18,568 bases of DNA, from positions 1-18,568 of the forward strand of contig DMCY01000056.1 of NCBI GenBank assembly GCA_003451675.1, written 5' to 3'. The notes beneath the pieces were generated by a model, which was not told the origin of the DNA, did no database searches, and saw nothing but the letters and a program-made list of their open reading frames with translations. This document shows, in pieces, positions 1-7,707 of this stretch. A program made the position numbers and the translations under genes. Each line of letters starts with the position of its first letter. Position 1 is the stretch's first letter. This DNA comes from Candidatus Atribacteria bacterium (GTDB taxonomy: Bacteria > Atribacterota > JS1 > SB-45 > 34-128).

Positions 1-144
1 TTTACGCAATTTTTCAAAAAGTTCCTCTACATCAAAGTGTTTATGAAATGAAAATATTGCTTTTAAAATAAGACTTCTTTCAGAGGTATATTTTAATTCT
101 TTTAATTTTAGAAATTCTTCAAATTTCTGATCTGCATCAATCAA
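1..144 (-). CDS. Fur-family metalloregulator, N-terminal part (cut by window edge)
   Basis: The first 48 codons of a minus-strand gene run off the left edge. The translation has a Fur/PerR-type N-terminus: KFEEFLKLKELKYTSERSLI followed by a helix ending in DVEELFEKLRK, matching the family pattern of a first helix, 'yTxxRxxIL', and the helix before the recognition helix. The start is a TTG at 144, preceded six bases upstream by AAGGAG (151-156 on the plus strand as ctcctt); no in-frame ATG lies near. A good sigma70-type promoter sits just upstream. The protein is a paralogue, not a copy, of the Fur at 17852-18331, and lacks its MPGRWGG leader. Whether it is Fur, PerR or Zur cannot be told, because the metal-binding C-terminal half is outside the window. 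Confidence 0.8.
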   Translation of the reverse strand, partial: MIDADQKFEEFLKLKELKYTSERSLILKAIFSFHKHFDVEELFEKLRK

Positions 145-190
145 TTGAATCTCCTTATATTATTTTTCATTGCAATTAAGTCTCAATATC

Positions 191-219
191 ATTTTAAAGT
201 ATTTATTTTTATTTGTCAA
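191..219 (-). promoter_or_regulatory. Sigma70-type promoter of the partial Fur-family gene
   Basis: On the minus strand there is TTGACA (214-219), a 17-base spacer, and TAAAAT (191-196). It lies about 47 bases upstream of the TTG start of the partial Fur-family gene. An 8-base palindrome ATTGCAAT (169-176) lies between promoter and gene and could be part of an operator, but no clear Fur or PerR box is seen. Confidence 0.6.
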
Positions 220-254
220 ATTTTAAAATATTGTTAAAATATTTTTTTTATTGA

Positions 255-359
255 GCCGCATAAAACTCCAGACTCCTGTCTGGAGATGTAGCGGCAGCCC
301 GAAGGGCTCAAGCTCATTTTTTGCTTGTAGATAAAGATACCCCCAGCTCCTGCTGGGGG
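255..359. repeat. Cluster of intergenic stem-loops (repeat-like structured element)
   Basis: Three hairpins stand in a row. The first is nested: GCCGC (255-259) pairs with GCGGC (291-295) and encloses CTCCAGAC (266-273) / GTCTGGAG (278-285) with loop TCCT. The second is AGCCC-GAA-GGGCT (296-308). The third is CCCCCAG (340-346) / CTGGGGG (353-359) with loop CTCCTG. The first and third share a CTCCTG-containing apex. The element is GC-rich against a very AT-rich background and sits between the 3' end of the DUF123 gene and the Fur-family promoter. It has no clean U-run, so it looks more like a dispersed palindromic repeat than a simple terminator, although it could end transcription. Confidence 0.55.
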
Positions 360-366
360 AGTTTCA

Positions 367-823
367 TTAAAAATTATTATAACTTCCGGATTCGGTTCTT
401 CTCGAAAAACCTATTTTTTCTAAAATATTTTTTGTTTTCTCTTTATTTTTTATATAAAAAAGATGAGTCACACATTTACAATCTGATGAACCAAAACCTT
501 TTTTCACTATCTCGCAAGTATGTTCTTCATTAAATACATCAGCTGTTTCACATTCAATTGATTTAAAAATTACCCAAATTTTTGAAATTTGAGTTCTTCT
601 ATTTTTTAAAAGATAATCTATATGCCAAAAACTCTTCTTATCTTTCTTTAAGTGCCTTCTCAGCCTGGTCTCTAAGCAACCTTTAGCTGAACCAATATAA
701 ATATAATTTCCTTTTTTAAAAAATACCTTCCCCAATTTACCGACAATGGTTTTAAAATCTTCAGATATTTTTATTACTAATACATAGGTGGCTTCTGATA
801 TTTTATTAATATTTATAACTCAT
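367..823 (-). CDS. DUF123 / GIY-YIG domain protein, probable frameshift near the start
   Basis: Small GIY-YIG-fold protein of the DUF123 type, a family of unknown function found in archaea and anaerobic or thermophilic bacteria, related to GIY-YIG nucleases. Visible motifs are GNYIYIGSAKG (the G-x-Y-x-Y-x-G core), the RLRRH arginine/histidine motif, FWHIDYLL, and the signature GFGSSDCKC-THLFY near the C-terminus. A TTG at 735 would drop the conserved N-terminal strand. The same frame is open up to 819 and encodes EATYVLVIKISEDFKTIVGK, as expected for the family, but contains no ATG/GTG/TTG there. An ATG at 823, two bases after the DUF89 stop and behind a GGGGGTG ribosome site, is one frame off and meets TAA after five codons. 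Removing one base near 811 would join them into about 151 residues. Either there is a +1 frameshift or error, or an ATT start at 810 is used. Confidence 0.7.
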
Positions 824-825
824 TT

Positions 826-1701
826 TCACCCCCCTACTAATACCATATCTCCTACCTTGCAACCAACATCTTTTGCTATTACCGGACATTTTGCTCTAAA
901 TAGAAAAAATATAGATTTATCTTCTTCAGAGAGGGATTCATAATTTCCCTGGCCTTTGCTGATAATCAACTCTGCTTTTTGGTATAATCTAATAAATTCA
1001 GGTGAACAATATTTAAGTAATGTCCCCGGTGCATCTGAGCCGCTCGAAATAACCTTTGCTGTTCTATTTATCCCACAAAATAAAGCATCTTCTATTAAAG
1101 CATCATTAATAATAGGCTTACCCTTTACTACATAAATTACTTCTTTCCCCAGTTCTTTTACCAACTCTTCTATTAACAGTCTATCAAAAACTACCTCTCC
1201 GGCGTTATCAGCCAGGTAAATTATAGTGTTAGTCTTATTCAAGCTTTCTTTAAATTGATTATATTTAAAGGTAGTCGAATTATTTTCATTATTAATTATG
1301 AAATTTCCTTGAAAAAGATAACTTATTTCTTTTGGCACATCTAAGGAATTTTTCGCTCCGTAATCGATAATATTACCGATAATGGATAATTTTAAAGCAG
1401 TTAAAAGCCCATCCTCTGAATTATTTATTTCTTGTTTTAATTTAGGGAAAAGTTTCAAGGCAAACTTATTACTATTTTCTTTAATCTCTTTAAAAGGGTC
1501 TTTTACACCGGATATTTTCCCGACCAAACTATATATCTCTCTTCCCATCTCTGGAGGAGCTATTTCTAAAGAAAAATTTGGTATTAATTGAGAAAGTTCA
1601 TCAATAATCTTTTTTTGTATAATCTCATCTGTTCCCGCAATTCGAGCAGCATCTAAGGCCTGTCTGTAAAAACAGGGGATACAATCTAAATAGGTTTTCA
1701 T
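826..1701 (-). CDS. DUF89 / ARMT1-like damage-control phosphatase
   Basis: A 291-residue DUF89 protein of the short prokaryotic type with an N-terminal CxxC (Cys7, Cys10). DUF89 enzymes are metal-dependent phosphatases proposed to remove damaged or side-product phospho-metabolites. Motifs seen are GNIIDYG (109-115), YLADNAGEVVFD (162-173, the Asp/Asn metal-site motif), SSGSDAPG (219-226) and SKGQGNYE (248-255). The length is normal. The ATG at 1701 has an AGGAG about 14 bases upstream, which is rather far, but it is the only start that keeps the CxxC. It is followed after two bases by the DUF123 start, so the two are probably translationally coupled. The substrate cannot be predicted. Confidence 0.88.
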   Translation of the reverse strand: MKTYLDCIPCFYRQALDAARIAGTDEIIQKKIIDELSQLIPNFSLEIAPPEMGREIYSLVGKISGVKDPFKEIKENSNKFALKLFPKLKQEINNSEDGLLTALKLSIIGNIIDYGAKNSLDVPKEISYLFQGNFIINNENNSTTFKYNQFKESLNKTNTIIYLADNAGEVVFDRLLIEELVKELGKEVIYVVKGKPIINDALIEDALFCGINRTAKVISSGSDAPGTLLKYCSPEFIRLYQKAELIISKGQGNYESLSEEDKSIFFLFRAKCPVIAKDVGCKVGDMVLVGG

Positions 1702-1730
1702 CTAATCTATATATACTCCTAATAAATTTA

Positions 1731-2285
1731 TTATCTTTTTCCTACATATCTTCCTAATCCGAAATAAGCTCCCTGAACATAATACAAAGGATCTAATTGT
1801 CCTTTTTGTTTGGCAAAATCTTTCAAAAAAAGTTCCCGGTCTATTGATATCGTTACTACTTCTCCAATTATTATAACTCTGGTCTTAGTTATTTCGTAAA
1901 TATTCAATAATCTACACTCAAAATGGGATTTACATTCAGCAATTAAAGAGGTCTTTACTTTTAAAGCTGGGATTGAGGTAAATTTTGCTTTTTCAAATTC
2001 ATCTATTTCGCCAGGAAATTTTATTCCGGTAAGATTTACTTTTTCTAACATAGAAGTGGAAGGAACATTTAAGACGAATTCTTCTGTCTCCACAATATTT
2101 CGGTAAGTATCTCTATCTTTATCTGAACCAATTGCATAAATAAAAGGACTATGAGAGACTGGCATCACCATTCCATAAGGGGCAATATTTTTTACTCCGC
2201 TTTTACTCATTGTTGAAATCAGATAAACTGGAACGCCTGGCGAGGCAACCGGTGAATCGTTTAAAGAAATCTCTATTTTATTCAT
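1731..2285 (-). CDS. Flavin reductase-like / flavoredoxin-type FMN-binding protein
   Basis: A 184-residue protein of the flavin reductase-like FMN-binding family (COG1853, flavoredoxin type). Family features include the early SPVASPGVPVYLIST strand, KNIAPYGMVMPVSHSPF where the FMN phosphate and isoalloxazine are bound, DTYRNIVETEEFVLNVPS, and the later CKSHFECRLLNIYEI and VIIIGEVV strands. Such proteins hold FMN and pass electrons or reduce flavin; they act in the cytosol. The start has a GAGGAGC site eight bases upstream. A possible own promoter lies in the 95-base gap before it. The neighbouring permease halves do not suggest a specific partner. Confidence 0.85.
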   Translation of the reverse strand: MNKIEISLNDSPVASPGVPVYLISTMSKSGVKNIAPYGMVMPVSHSPFIYAIGSDKDRDTYRNIVETEEFVLNVPSTSMLEKVNLTGIKFPGEIDEFEKAKFTSIPALKVKTSLIAECKSHFECRLLNIYEITKTRVIIIGEVVTISIDRELFLKDFAKQKGQLDPLYYVQGAYFGLGRYVGKR

Positions 2286-2327
2286 TTTTGCTCCTCTTTT
2301 TTAATTTTTTATTAATAGAATATTTTT

Positions 2328-2357
2328 ATTATATAGGAACAATCTTTATTTTGATAA
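2328..2357 (-). promoter_or_regulatory. Possible promoter of the flavin reductase gene
   Basis: On the minus strand TTATCA (2352-2357), an 18-base spacer and a perfect TATAAT (2328-2333) lie about 45 bases upstream of the flavin reductase start. The -35 is weak (four of six), so this is a suggestion only. Confidence 0.3.
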
Positions 2358-2380
2358 AACAAAGGCTACAAATAATTAAT

Positions 2381-2905
2381 TTATTTTCCCTCTACTATCT
2401 TATAATTTCTCTTGCTCAGATAATTTCCTAATAATATCGAAGTTACGATAACCAACGGCAGCGAAACTAATAGTCTTATTGCAGTGAACTTTACTCCCAT
2501 AAATGATGCTTCATACAAAGTCATGGGAACTCTACAAATTGCTGCAGCTCCTATATAAGCAAAAATAACACTAAGCTTTGCTCCTTTATTATATAAAGAA
2601 TAAGCAACTGGAAACGCTACTAATAGTCCACCAGCTATGGTTCCAGCAAGCAGTATAGCCCATGCATATCCCTTAATCCCAGATTCTTCACCTAAATGTT
2701 TTTCAATTAATTCTTTCTTTACCCATACCTCAAACAGACCTATCAATATAAAGGCACAAGGTAATATCTTAAGCATATATATTAAAAAAGAAATAAAATT
2801 AAAAGCAATCTCTTTTCCTGGATTATACCCTATTATAAAGGATACAGCTAAGAAAAGAATATAAATTGATATATAAGCTATTCTTATTTTAACATTTTTT
2901 TTCAT
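2381..2905 (-). CDS. Permease half-protein B (COG0701-like)
   Basis: A 174-residue membrane protein with about four or five hydrophobic segments (roughly 10-28, 35-58, 79-104, 110-122 and 141-163). The central region, HLGEESGIKGYAWAILLAGT followed by LVAFPVAYSLYNKGAKLSV, resembles one repeat of the COG0701/UPF0718 (ArsP_1-like) permeases, where the glycine- and proline-rich re-entrant segments occur twice. Its ATG overlaps the stop of the upstream half-gene (TAATG), so the two are co-translated and probably form a heterodimeric transporter. The transported substrate is unknown; relatives have been linked to metalloid or organoarsenical export. Confidence 0.7.
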   Translation of the reverse strand: MKKNVKIRIAYISIYILFLAVSFIIGYNPGKEIAFNFISFLIYMLKILPCAFILIGLFEVWVKKELIEKHLGEESGIKGYAWAILLAGTIAGGLLVAFPVAYSLYNKGAKLSVIFAYIGAAAICRVPMTLYEASFMGVKFTAIRLLVSLPLVIVTSILLGNYLSKRNYKIVEGK

Positions 2906-3387
2906 TAGAAAATCTCTCCAAATAAAATACCAGTTATTACAGCTACAATAAGAGCTATAAAAAAACTAATTGTATTTCTTATTACAGTTACCTTTACTCC
3001 AAAATATTCTTTTTCTAGCGGAAAGGTTATTATACCTACCATCATTAAGGTAGTAGTAAATGCGGATAAAACCATATAGGGCACTCCCTTAGTTAGTAAA
3101 ATACCGGAGAGAGGAAAAGCCACAAAACCGGGCATTAAAGTTATTGAACCAATAAAGGAGGCTAATAAAACGCTAATAAATTTGCTACTATTTCCTAAAT
3201 AATTCGAAATTACTTCATCGGGAAAAAGAAAAAGGATAATCGAAACAAGTATAAGCATAGTTATAAAAGTGGGAAATATTTTTTTAAATTTTATGGCAGC
3301 AATCTTAACTGCCTTGAGTGTCTTCTGTTTATTTATAATAAAAGAGATTATTAGCACTAATCCGGTTATTGCATATGTATAGTACAT
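2905..3387 (-). CDS. Permease half-protein A (COG0701-like)
   Basis: A 160-residue membrane protein with about four hydrophobic segments (roughly 3-18, 38-54, 68-95 and 134-158). It contains LGNSSKFISVLLASFIGSIT and MPGFVAFPLSGILLTKGVPY, the counterpart of the FPVAYSLYNKGA segment of the next gene, so the two proteins look like diverged halves of one inverted-repeat permease. AAGGGG precedes the ATG at 3387 by seven bases. It starts 23 bases after the four-Cys protein gene and overlaps the next gene as TAATG. Substrate unknown. Confidence 0.7.
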   Translation of the reverse strand: MYYTYAITGLVLIISFIINKQKTLKAVKIAAIKFKKIFPTFITMLILVSIILFLFPDEVISNYLGNSSKFISVLLASFIGSITLMPGFVAFPLSGILLTKGVPYMVLSAFTTTLMMVGIITFPLEKEYFGVKVTVIRNTISFFIALIVAVITGILFGEIF

Positions 3388-3410
3388 AATATATCCCCTT
3401 ACTTCTATAT

Positions 3411-3611
3411 CTATAATTTTTCATTAATAGTTCCATCAGGAAGCATATTATCGGGATGATATTGGCCCTTTTCTTCCATCTTCCTTCTCACACAATGCTG
3501 ATAATTACCCCAACAATATTCCTCTACCCATTTTTTATCTAATTTACCTTCTTCGAAATATCTTTTCATCGGACAAACATTATACCATTTACATATGTTT
3601 TTTGACTTCAT
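3411..3611 (-). CDS. Small four-cysteine protein of unknown function
   Basis: A 66-residue protein beginning MKSKNICKWYNVCPMKRYFE. Four cysteines form a CX5C pair (Cys7, Cys13) and a CX6C pair (Cys33, Cys40), followed by a conserved-looking PDNMLPDG tail. This spacing could bind a metal or an Fe-S cluster. I recall similar short proteins in other anaerobes but cannot name a function. The start was set at the ATG at 3611, 14 bases after the upstream stop. A longer reading from a TTG at 3665 would overlap the metallo-beta-lactamase gene and add residues that merely re-read it. It is probably co-transcribed with the genes on both sides. Confidence 0.65.
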   Translation of the reverse strand: MKSKNICKWYNVCPMKRYFEEGKLDKKWVEEYCWGNYQHCVRRKMEEKGQYHPDNMLPDGTINEKL

Positions 3612-3625
3612 ATTCCCAAAATCTC

Positions 3626-4321
3626 TTATGTAATAAGTTGGTAACCGACTCCACCTTCGATACAATTTTTCGGAAATAAAGTAATGATTTTCTTTTTATT
3701 TTTAGTACAATGGGTAGGTACAATCAAAGATATATCCTTTAACAAATTATATTCCTCAAAATCGTGAAATCCTCCCAATAAAGCATAAATTTTCCCTAAT
3801 TTATTTGCTGAGTTTAATATCTTGTCTACCCCCGAATGGGCACAACCTGTAATAACTATAAGATCTTTAACTGTTGAGATAATTAATGATTGCTCTTTAA
3901 TTAACGTTTTTGTTTTACTTGAAATAATAGATCCTTCAATTTCACCAGTAGTATAAATTCCCTCATAAATCTCTGTTAATTCTTGGATTTCATAAAAAGT
4001 ATTTGCTCTTTTTTTAATCTCTTCCTTTAAATGTTTAGAAAAAGATTTTGGAACATAAACCGCTAACTTACTATTTAAATGTAATAATCGAGCAAGACCA
4101 CCATAATGATCCCAATGACTATGCGAGATGACTACTAAATCTATATCTTTAGGATTTATACCTAATAACTCCATATTAGAAATAAGTATATCACCATCCC
4201 AACCCGTATCAAATAAAATATTTTTCTCTTTAGTTCGGATAAAACAGGAAAAACCCCATCCTGCTTTTAACCCTTTAATATCTTTTGTTATTTCATTATC
4301 ATAAATAATAGTAATTTTCAT
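3626..4321 (-). CDS. Metallo-beta-lactamase-fold hydrolase (COG1237-like)
   Basis: A 231-residue cytosolic protein of the metallo-beta-lactamase fold, closest in layout to the COG1237 group (MJ0301-like, sometimes named RFA-P synthase-related). Metal ligands visible are HSHWDH (His67, His69, Asp71, His72), His162 in TGCAHSG, and late histidines in GGFH (His186) and PTHC (His204). ILFDTGWDGD (35-44) is the typical strand before the active site. It is a clear paralogue of the protein at 12152-13012, which carries an extra N-terminal membrane anchor. Substrate is not predictable from sequence; the surrounding redox genes suggest a housekeeping role in anaerobic metabolism. Confidence 0.85.
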   Translation of the reverse strand: MKITIIYDNEITKDIKGLKAGWGFSCFIRTKEKNILFDTGWDGDILISNMELLGINPKDIDLVVISHSHWDHYGGLARLLHLNSKLAVYVPKSFSKHLKEEIKKRANTFYEIQELTEIYEGIYTTGEIEGSIISSKTKTLIKEQSLIISTVKDLIVITGCAHSGVDKILNSANKLGKIYALLGGFHDFEEYNLLKDISLIVPTHCTKNKKKIITLFPKNCIEGGVGYQLIT

Positions 4322-4407
4322 TATCTATACCCCAATCTATTCACTATAGCAGCCTCGTTGTGTTGCATAATTGATATAATACGCTGTAGCAATGCCAAAT
4401 AATTTTG

Positions 4408-5271
4408 CTATTTCATTTTAGCGAGAATTAATTCTACTATTTTATTAAAAACTTGAGCAGTTTCTGAATTTTTATATTGAGAGATATATGGTTTCCCCTC
4501 ATCTGCAGAATTCACCATATTTAAATCTATGGGAATTTTGCCTAAAAAAGGTAATTTAAATTCTTCTGCTGCCTTTTCCCCTCCTCCCGATTTAAATAAA
4601 TCGATATTTTTACCACAATGAGGACATTTTAATCCACTCATATTTTCTATAATTCCCAAAATAGGAATATTAAGGTTTTTTAAAAAATTTACACATTTTC
4701 GAGAATCTAATAGGGCTACTCCCTGAGGAGTAGTTACTATAATTCCTCCCTCTAATTCCGGAATAAGTTGACAAATCGATAAGGGCTCATCCCCTGTTCC
4801 GGGAGGAGAATCAATTATAAGAAAATCTAAATTGCCCCATTTCACTTCTCCTAAAAACTGTTTTAAAGCCATCATTTTTAAAGGTCCTCTCCAAATAAGA
4901 GGGGCATCAGAAGTTTCAATCAGAGAAGCCATAGAAACAGCCACTAAATTAGAAGAAACGTTCATAGGAATTATTCCTTCCGAACTTCCCTGCAATTTCT
5001 TTCCTTCAAACCCTAACATTGTAGCCACCGATGGCCCGTGTAGGTCGGCATCTAATATTCCCACTTTAAAATCCTTCTCGCTTAAAAAATAAGCTAAATT
5101 AATAGCTACTGAACTTTTCCCTACTCCCCCTTTATTGGAAAGTACTAAAATTTTATGTTTTATTTTAGACATATTTTGTTTAAGTTGTTCATTAAGTTTT
5201 TTATTCGCTGCTATTTTTTCTTCTTTAGCCTGTTCAGAGTTTTGTATATTACTATTAGTATTTTCTGTCAT
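4408..5271 (-). CDS. mrp: Mrp/NBP35-type Fe-S cluster carrier ATPase
   Basis: A 287-residue ParA/MinD-superfamily ATPase of the Mrp/ApbC/NBP35 branch, which carries and delivers [4Fe-4S] clusters in the cytosol. It has the deviant Walker A SNKGGVGKSS (45-54), switch DADLHGPSVA (74-83), Walker B IIDSPPGTGD (152-161) and the cluster-binding CPHC (Cys216, Cys219). A charged approximately 35-residue tail precedes the ATPase domain. The start has a perfect AGGAGG seven bases or so upstream. It is separated from yggS by a probable terminator, so it may begin a new transcript. It complements the two ferredoxin-domain MinD proteins nearby. Confidence 0.93.
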   Translation of the reverse strand: MTENTNSNIQNSEQAKEEKIAANKKLNEQLKQNMSKIKHKILVLSNKGGVGKSSVAINLAYFLSEKDFKVGILDADLHGPSVATMLGFEGKKLQGSSEGIIPMNVSSNLVAVSMASLIETSDAPLIWRGPLKMMALKQFLGEVKWGNLDFLIIDSPPGTGDEPLSICQLIPELEGGIIVTTPQGVALLDSRKCVNFLKNLNIPILGIIENMSGLKCPHCGKNIDLFKSGGGEKAAEEFKLPFLGKIPIDLNMVNSADEGKPYISQYKNSETAQVFNKIVELILAKMK

Positions 5272-5302
5272 TTCTTCCTCCTAATTTTTTTTAAATAAAA
5301 TA

Positions 5303-5343
5303 AAGGGACATATAGTAGTTCTCTATGGATTACTATCGCCCTT
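5303..5343 (-). terminator. Probable terminator after yggS
   Basis: On the minus strand AAGGG-CG-ATAGTA pairs with TACTAT-ATGT-CCCTT around a 13-base loop, followed by TATTTTATTT. The stem has an uneven internal loop, so strength is moderate. Its position just after the yggS stop fits the end of the DUF5320-NifX-MinD transcript. Confidence 0.5.
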
Positions 5344-5359
5344 GATTTCTTTTTATTAA

Positions 5360-6022
5360 TTAATTTTTATAATTTCTCTTTCCGAATATCAGGGTACCTA
5401 TTCTTACCATGTTCGCTTTTTCTTCAATAGCTATCTGATATGAATTAGTCATACCCATTGAAAGGTATTTCATCTCTACACGAGGTAAATTAAGTGCTTT
5501 TATTTTTTCAAATATTTTTCTCGTTTCTATAAAGTATGGACGAGAATCTTCTGGGTTTCCAAAACGAGGACCCATAGTCATCAACCCCATTATCTTTATT
5601 TGAGGTAAAGGTAAAATCTCTTGTATTAAATTTAATGCATCTTCAGGAAATATTCCAAACTTTTGTTTTTCTCTCCCACTGTTTATTTCAATTAATACAG
5701 GCATTATTTTGTCAATTTGTTCACACCTTTCATTAATTTCATCTGCTAAATCATAAGAATCAACAGTTTCTATCATATCAAATATTTCAACGGCTTTTTT
5801 AACCTTATTTTTTTGAAGATGTCCGATAAAATGCCATTTTACCTCTTTTCCAATTACCTCAAAAGCTCTTCTTGCTTCCTGAACATAATTCTCTCCAATA
5901 ATTTTTACTCCGGCCTTTATTACTTCTAAAATTTCATCTGGAGTTCTGGTCTTAGCGGCAGCAACTAAATCTACATTTTTTGGTAATTCATCTAATATTT
6001 TCTTTACATTTTTTTTAATCAT
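5360..6022 (-). CDS. yggS: YggS/PLPBP-family pyridoxal phosphate homeostasis protein
   Basis: A 220-residue single-domain PLP-binding TIM-barrel protein of the YggS/PLPBP family, which buffers cellular PLP and has no known catalytic activity. Lys24 in VAAAKTRTP is the PLP-binding lysine. Other family motifs are GENYVQEA, WHFIGHLQKNK, FGIFPEDA, LMTMGPRF, YLSMGMTNSYQIAI and MVRIGTLIFG. The usual 'SMGMSxDxxxAI' reads SMGMTNSYQIAI here, a mild variation. GAGAGGT precedes the ATG by eight bases. It ends the MinD-containing transcript. Confidence 0.95.
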   Translation of the reverse strand: MIKKNVKKILDELPKNVDLVAAAKTRTPDEILEVIKAGVKIIGENYVQEARRAFEVIGKEVKWHFIGHLQKNKVKKAVEIFDMIETVDSYDLADEINERCEQIDKIMPVLIEINSGREKQKFGIFPEDALNLIQEILPLPQIKIMGLMTMGPRFGNPEDSRPYFIETRKIFEKIKALNLPRVEMKYLSMGMTNSYQIAIEEKANMVRIGTLIFGKRNYKN

Positions 6023-6094
6023 TAATATTTACCTCTCTTACTAAGCAATCTCTACAAGTACGACTTGGTTGTATTAAGTTAAATTCATTTATTT

Positions 6095-6724
6095 TTATTT
6101 CCTTGCTCTTATAACAACAAAAGAGCCTTCTCCATAATCTTCTTTTACAGGCTCAATATTTTTTATTTCATTTAAACTATGAAATATTGTTTGTTTAAAA
6201 TTAAATTCTTTAAATCCAACTTTATTTAAATTATAAACCACATCCTTTACGGAATAGAAAGTGGCAATCTTATAAAATACATTCTTTTTTTTGTACTGTT
6301 GATACAATTTCCCCAAAGAGCTATCTTTATCTATAAATCCAATTATTAAATAACCCCCCAATTTTAATATCCGGTAGGCCTCTCTGAAAGCCAGATTTAA
6401 ATTATCTACAAAACAAATCGTAGTAACCATTAAAACAAGTTCAAACTGAGAGTTTTTAAAAGGGAGCTCCTCTGCTACCGCATCAATAACTTTAACCCCT
6501 CTTTGTTGAGCAATCTCTCGCATCCTAGGTGAAGGATCGATACCGGTTTTTATACCTAAAGGAACGGCAAATCTACCGCTTCCTACACCAATTTCTATCC
6601 CCTTCTTCGTTTTAGGCAATAATTCCTTAATAGCCTTAATTTCTGATTTATAAACAAATTCATTTCTCTCAAACCAATCTTCATATTTCTCAATGTATTT
6701 TTCAAAAGGTTGAATCCTGGGCAT
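6095..6724 (-). CDS. Class I SAM-dependent methyltransferase
   Basis: A 209-residue Rossmann-fold methyltransferase of the Methyltransf_11 type. SAM-binding motif I is GIEIGVGSGRF (42-52), the acidic residue is in GIDPSPRM (61-68), and motif II/III follow at AEELPF and LKLGGYLIIGF. The N-terminus MPRIQPFEKYIEKYEDWFER is hydrophilic and helical. It lies 32 bases downstream of the radical SAM gene and probably belongs to the same operon. Substrate unknown; its position in the MinD/NifX cluster suggests a link to that system but nothing in the sequence proves it. Confidence 0.85.
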   Translation of the reverse strand: MPRIQPFEKYIEKYEDWFERNEFVYKSEIKAIKELLPKTKKGIEIGVGSGRFAVPLGIKTGIDPSPRMREIAQQRGVKVIDAVAEELPFKNSQFELVLMVTTICFVDNLNLAFREAYRILKLGGYLIIGFIDKDSSLGKLYQQYKKKNVFYKIATFYSVKDVVYNLNKVGFKEFNFKQTIFHSLNEIKNIEPVKEDYGEGSFVVIRARK

Positions 6725-6756
6725 CTTACTTACCTTTTTTCTGTCTTTATTCTAAA

Positions 6757-7707
6757 TTAAATATAATTTTCTTTTGAAAATTTTCTTATGTAAAATTTAT
6801 TCCCTTTATAGTCCGTTTCTACCAATTGCCCCTTATTAATCAGCTTAAGTATAGTTGACCAATCAGATTTAGCTCGTTTTAAAAAATCCTTCAGCGCTTC
6901 TTCCCTCATAGGATGCACTGAGGTAATACTCAAAATATCTTCTTCTACTTCACCGGTAAAGGCAAAAGCATTACCTTCATAGCCGATAAGACATTCTACC
7001 TGATTAACCTTTTCTTTAAAGAGGTTGTAACTCTGATTCACAACTTCCTCTGAAGGAAACTGTACCCAACTATTTGCAGGAGGTCGAATAGGAAGAGATA
7101 AATAAGACCGACTCGGTTTAAGCTTAGCTAAAAAATCAGCCACTTTTTTTATATTTTGGCTATCATCATTAATATTTTTAATTAACATCGTTTCTGTAAT
7201 TATTTCCCCTTTAAAAATTCTGTTAAATTCCAGTATACCATCTAAAATAGATTTTAAACTCAAACTTCGGTGAGGGTGATTCACTTTTCGCCAAATCTTT
7301 TCTTCAACAGAATCTACTTTTAAAGAAACTAAATCTGCTTCCTTTAAATTTTCTCTCACTTGTTTTTGATCTATAAGAGAGCTATTACTAATAATAGCTA
7401 TTTTAATTCCTAAAGATTTAATTAATTTGATTTCTTTACCTAAATTAATATCTAAAGTAGGTTCTCCATCAGGTACAAAAGTAAGGTAATCAATAGATTC
7501 TCCTTTTTCTCTGCTTTTCTCTACTTTTTTCTGAACTTCGTTAAAAATTTTAGAGGAAGGGTAGAAGGCTTGTGGCTGGATTTTTATATTAGAAGTTTTT
7601 CCTATCTGACAATAAACGCAGGAATAAGTACATACTTTGGGGGGAATATTGTTTATGCCTAAACTGCGGCCTAAACGTCTGGAAGGAATTGGTCCAAAGG
7701 TAATCAT
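6757..7707 (-). CDS. Radical SAM protein, COG0731 (Taw1-like)
   Basis: A 316-residue radical SAM enzyme with the [4Fe-4S] motif CTYSCVYC (Cys26, Cys30, Cys33). MITFGPIPSRRLGRSLGINN is the typical start of the COG0731 family, which includes archaeal Taw1 (tRNA wyosine synthesis), but bacterial members have other, mostly unknown roles. Further motifs are TFVPDGEPTLD, IISNSSLI, VSLKVDS and IRPPANSWVQFPSEE. The start was set at the ATG at 7707 because AAAGGAG lies five or so bases upstream and the family start begins there. This gives an ATGA overlap with the MinD gene, so the two are translationally coupled. A C-terminal helical, winged-helix-like segment (about 245-305) follows the barrel. Confidence 0.88.
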   Translation of the reverse strand: MITFGPIPSRRLGRSLGINNIPPKVCTYSCVYCQIGKTSNIKIQPQAFYPSSKIFNEVQKKVEKSREKGESIDYLTFVPDGEPTLDINLGKEIKLIKSLGIKIAIISNSSLIDQKQVRENLKEADLVSLKVDSVEEKIWRKVNHPHRSLSLKSILDGILEFNRIFKGEIITETMLIKNINDDSQNIKKVADFLAKLKPSRSYLSLPIRPPANSWVQFPSEEVVNQSYNLFKEKVNQVECLIGYEGNAFAFTGEVEEDILSITSVHPMREEALKDFLKRAKSDWSTILKLINKGQLVETDYKGNKFYIRKFSKENYI

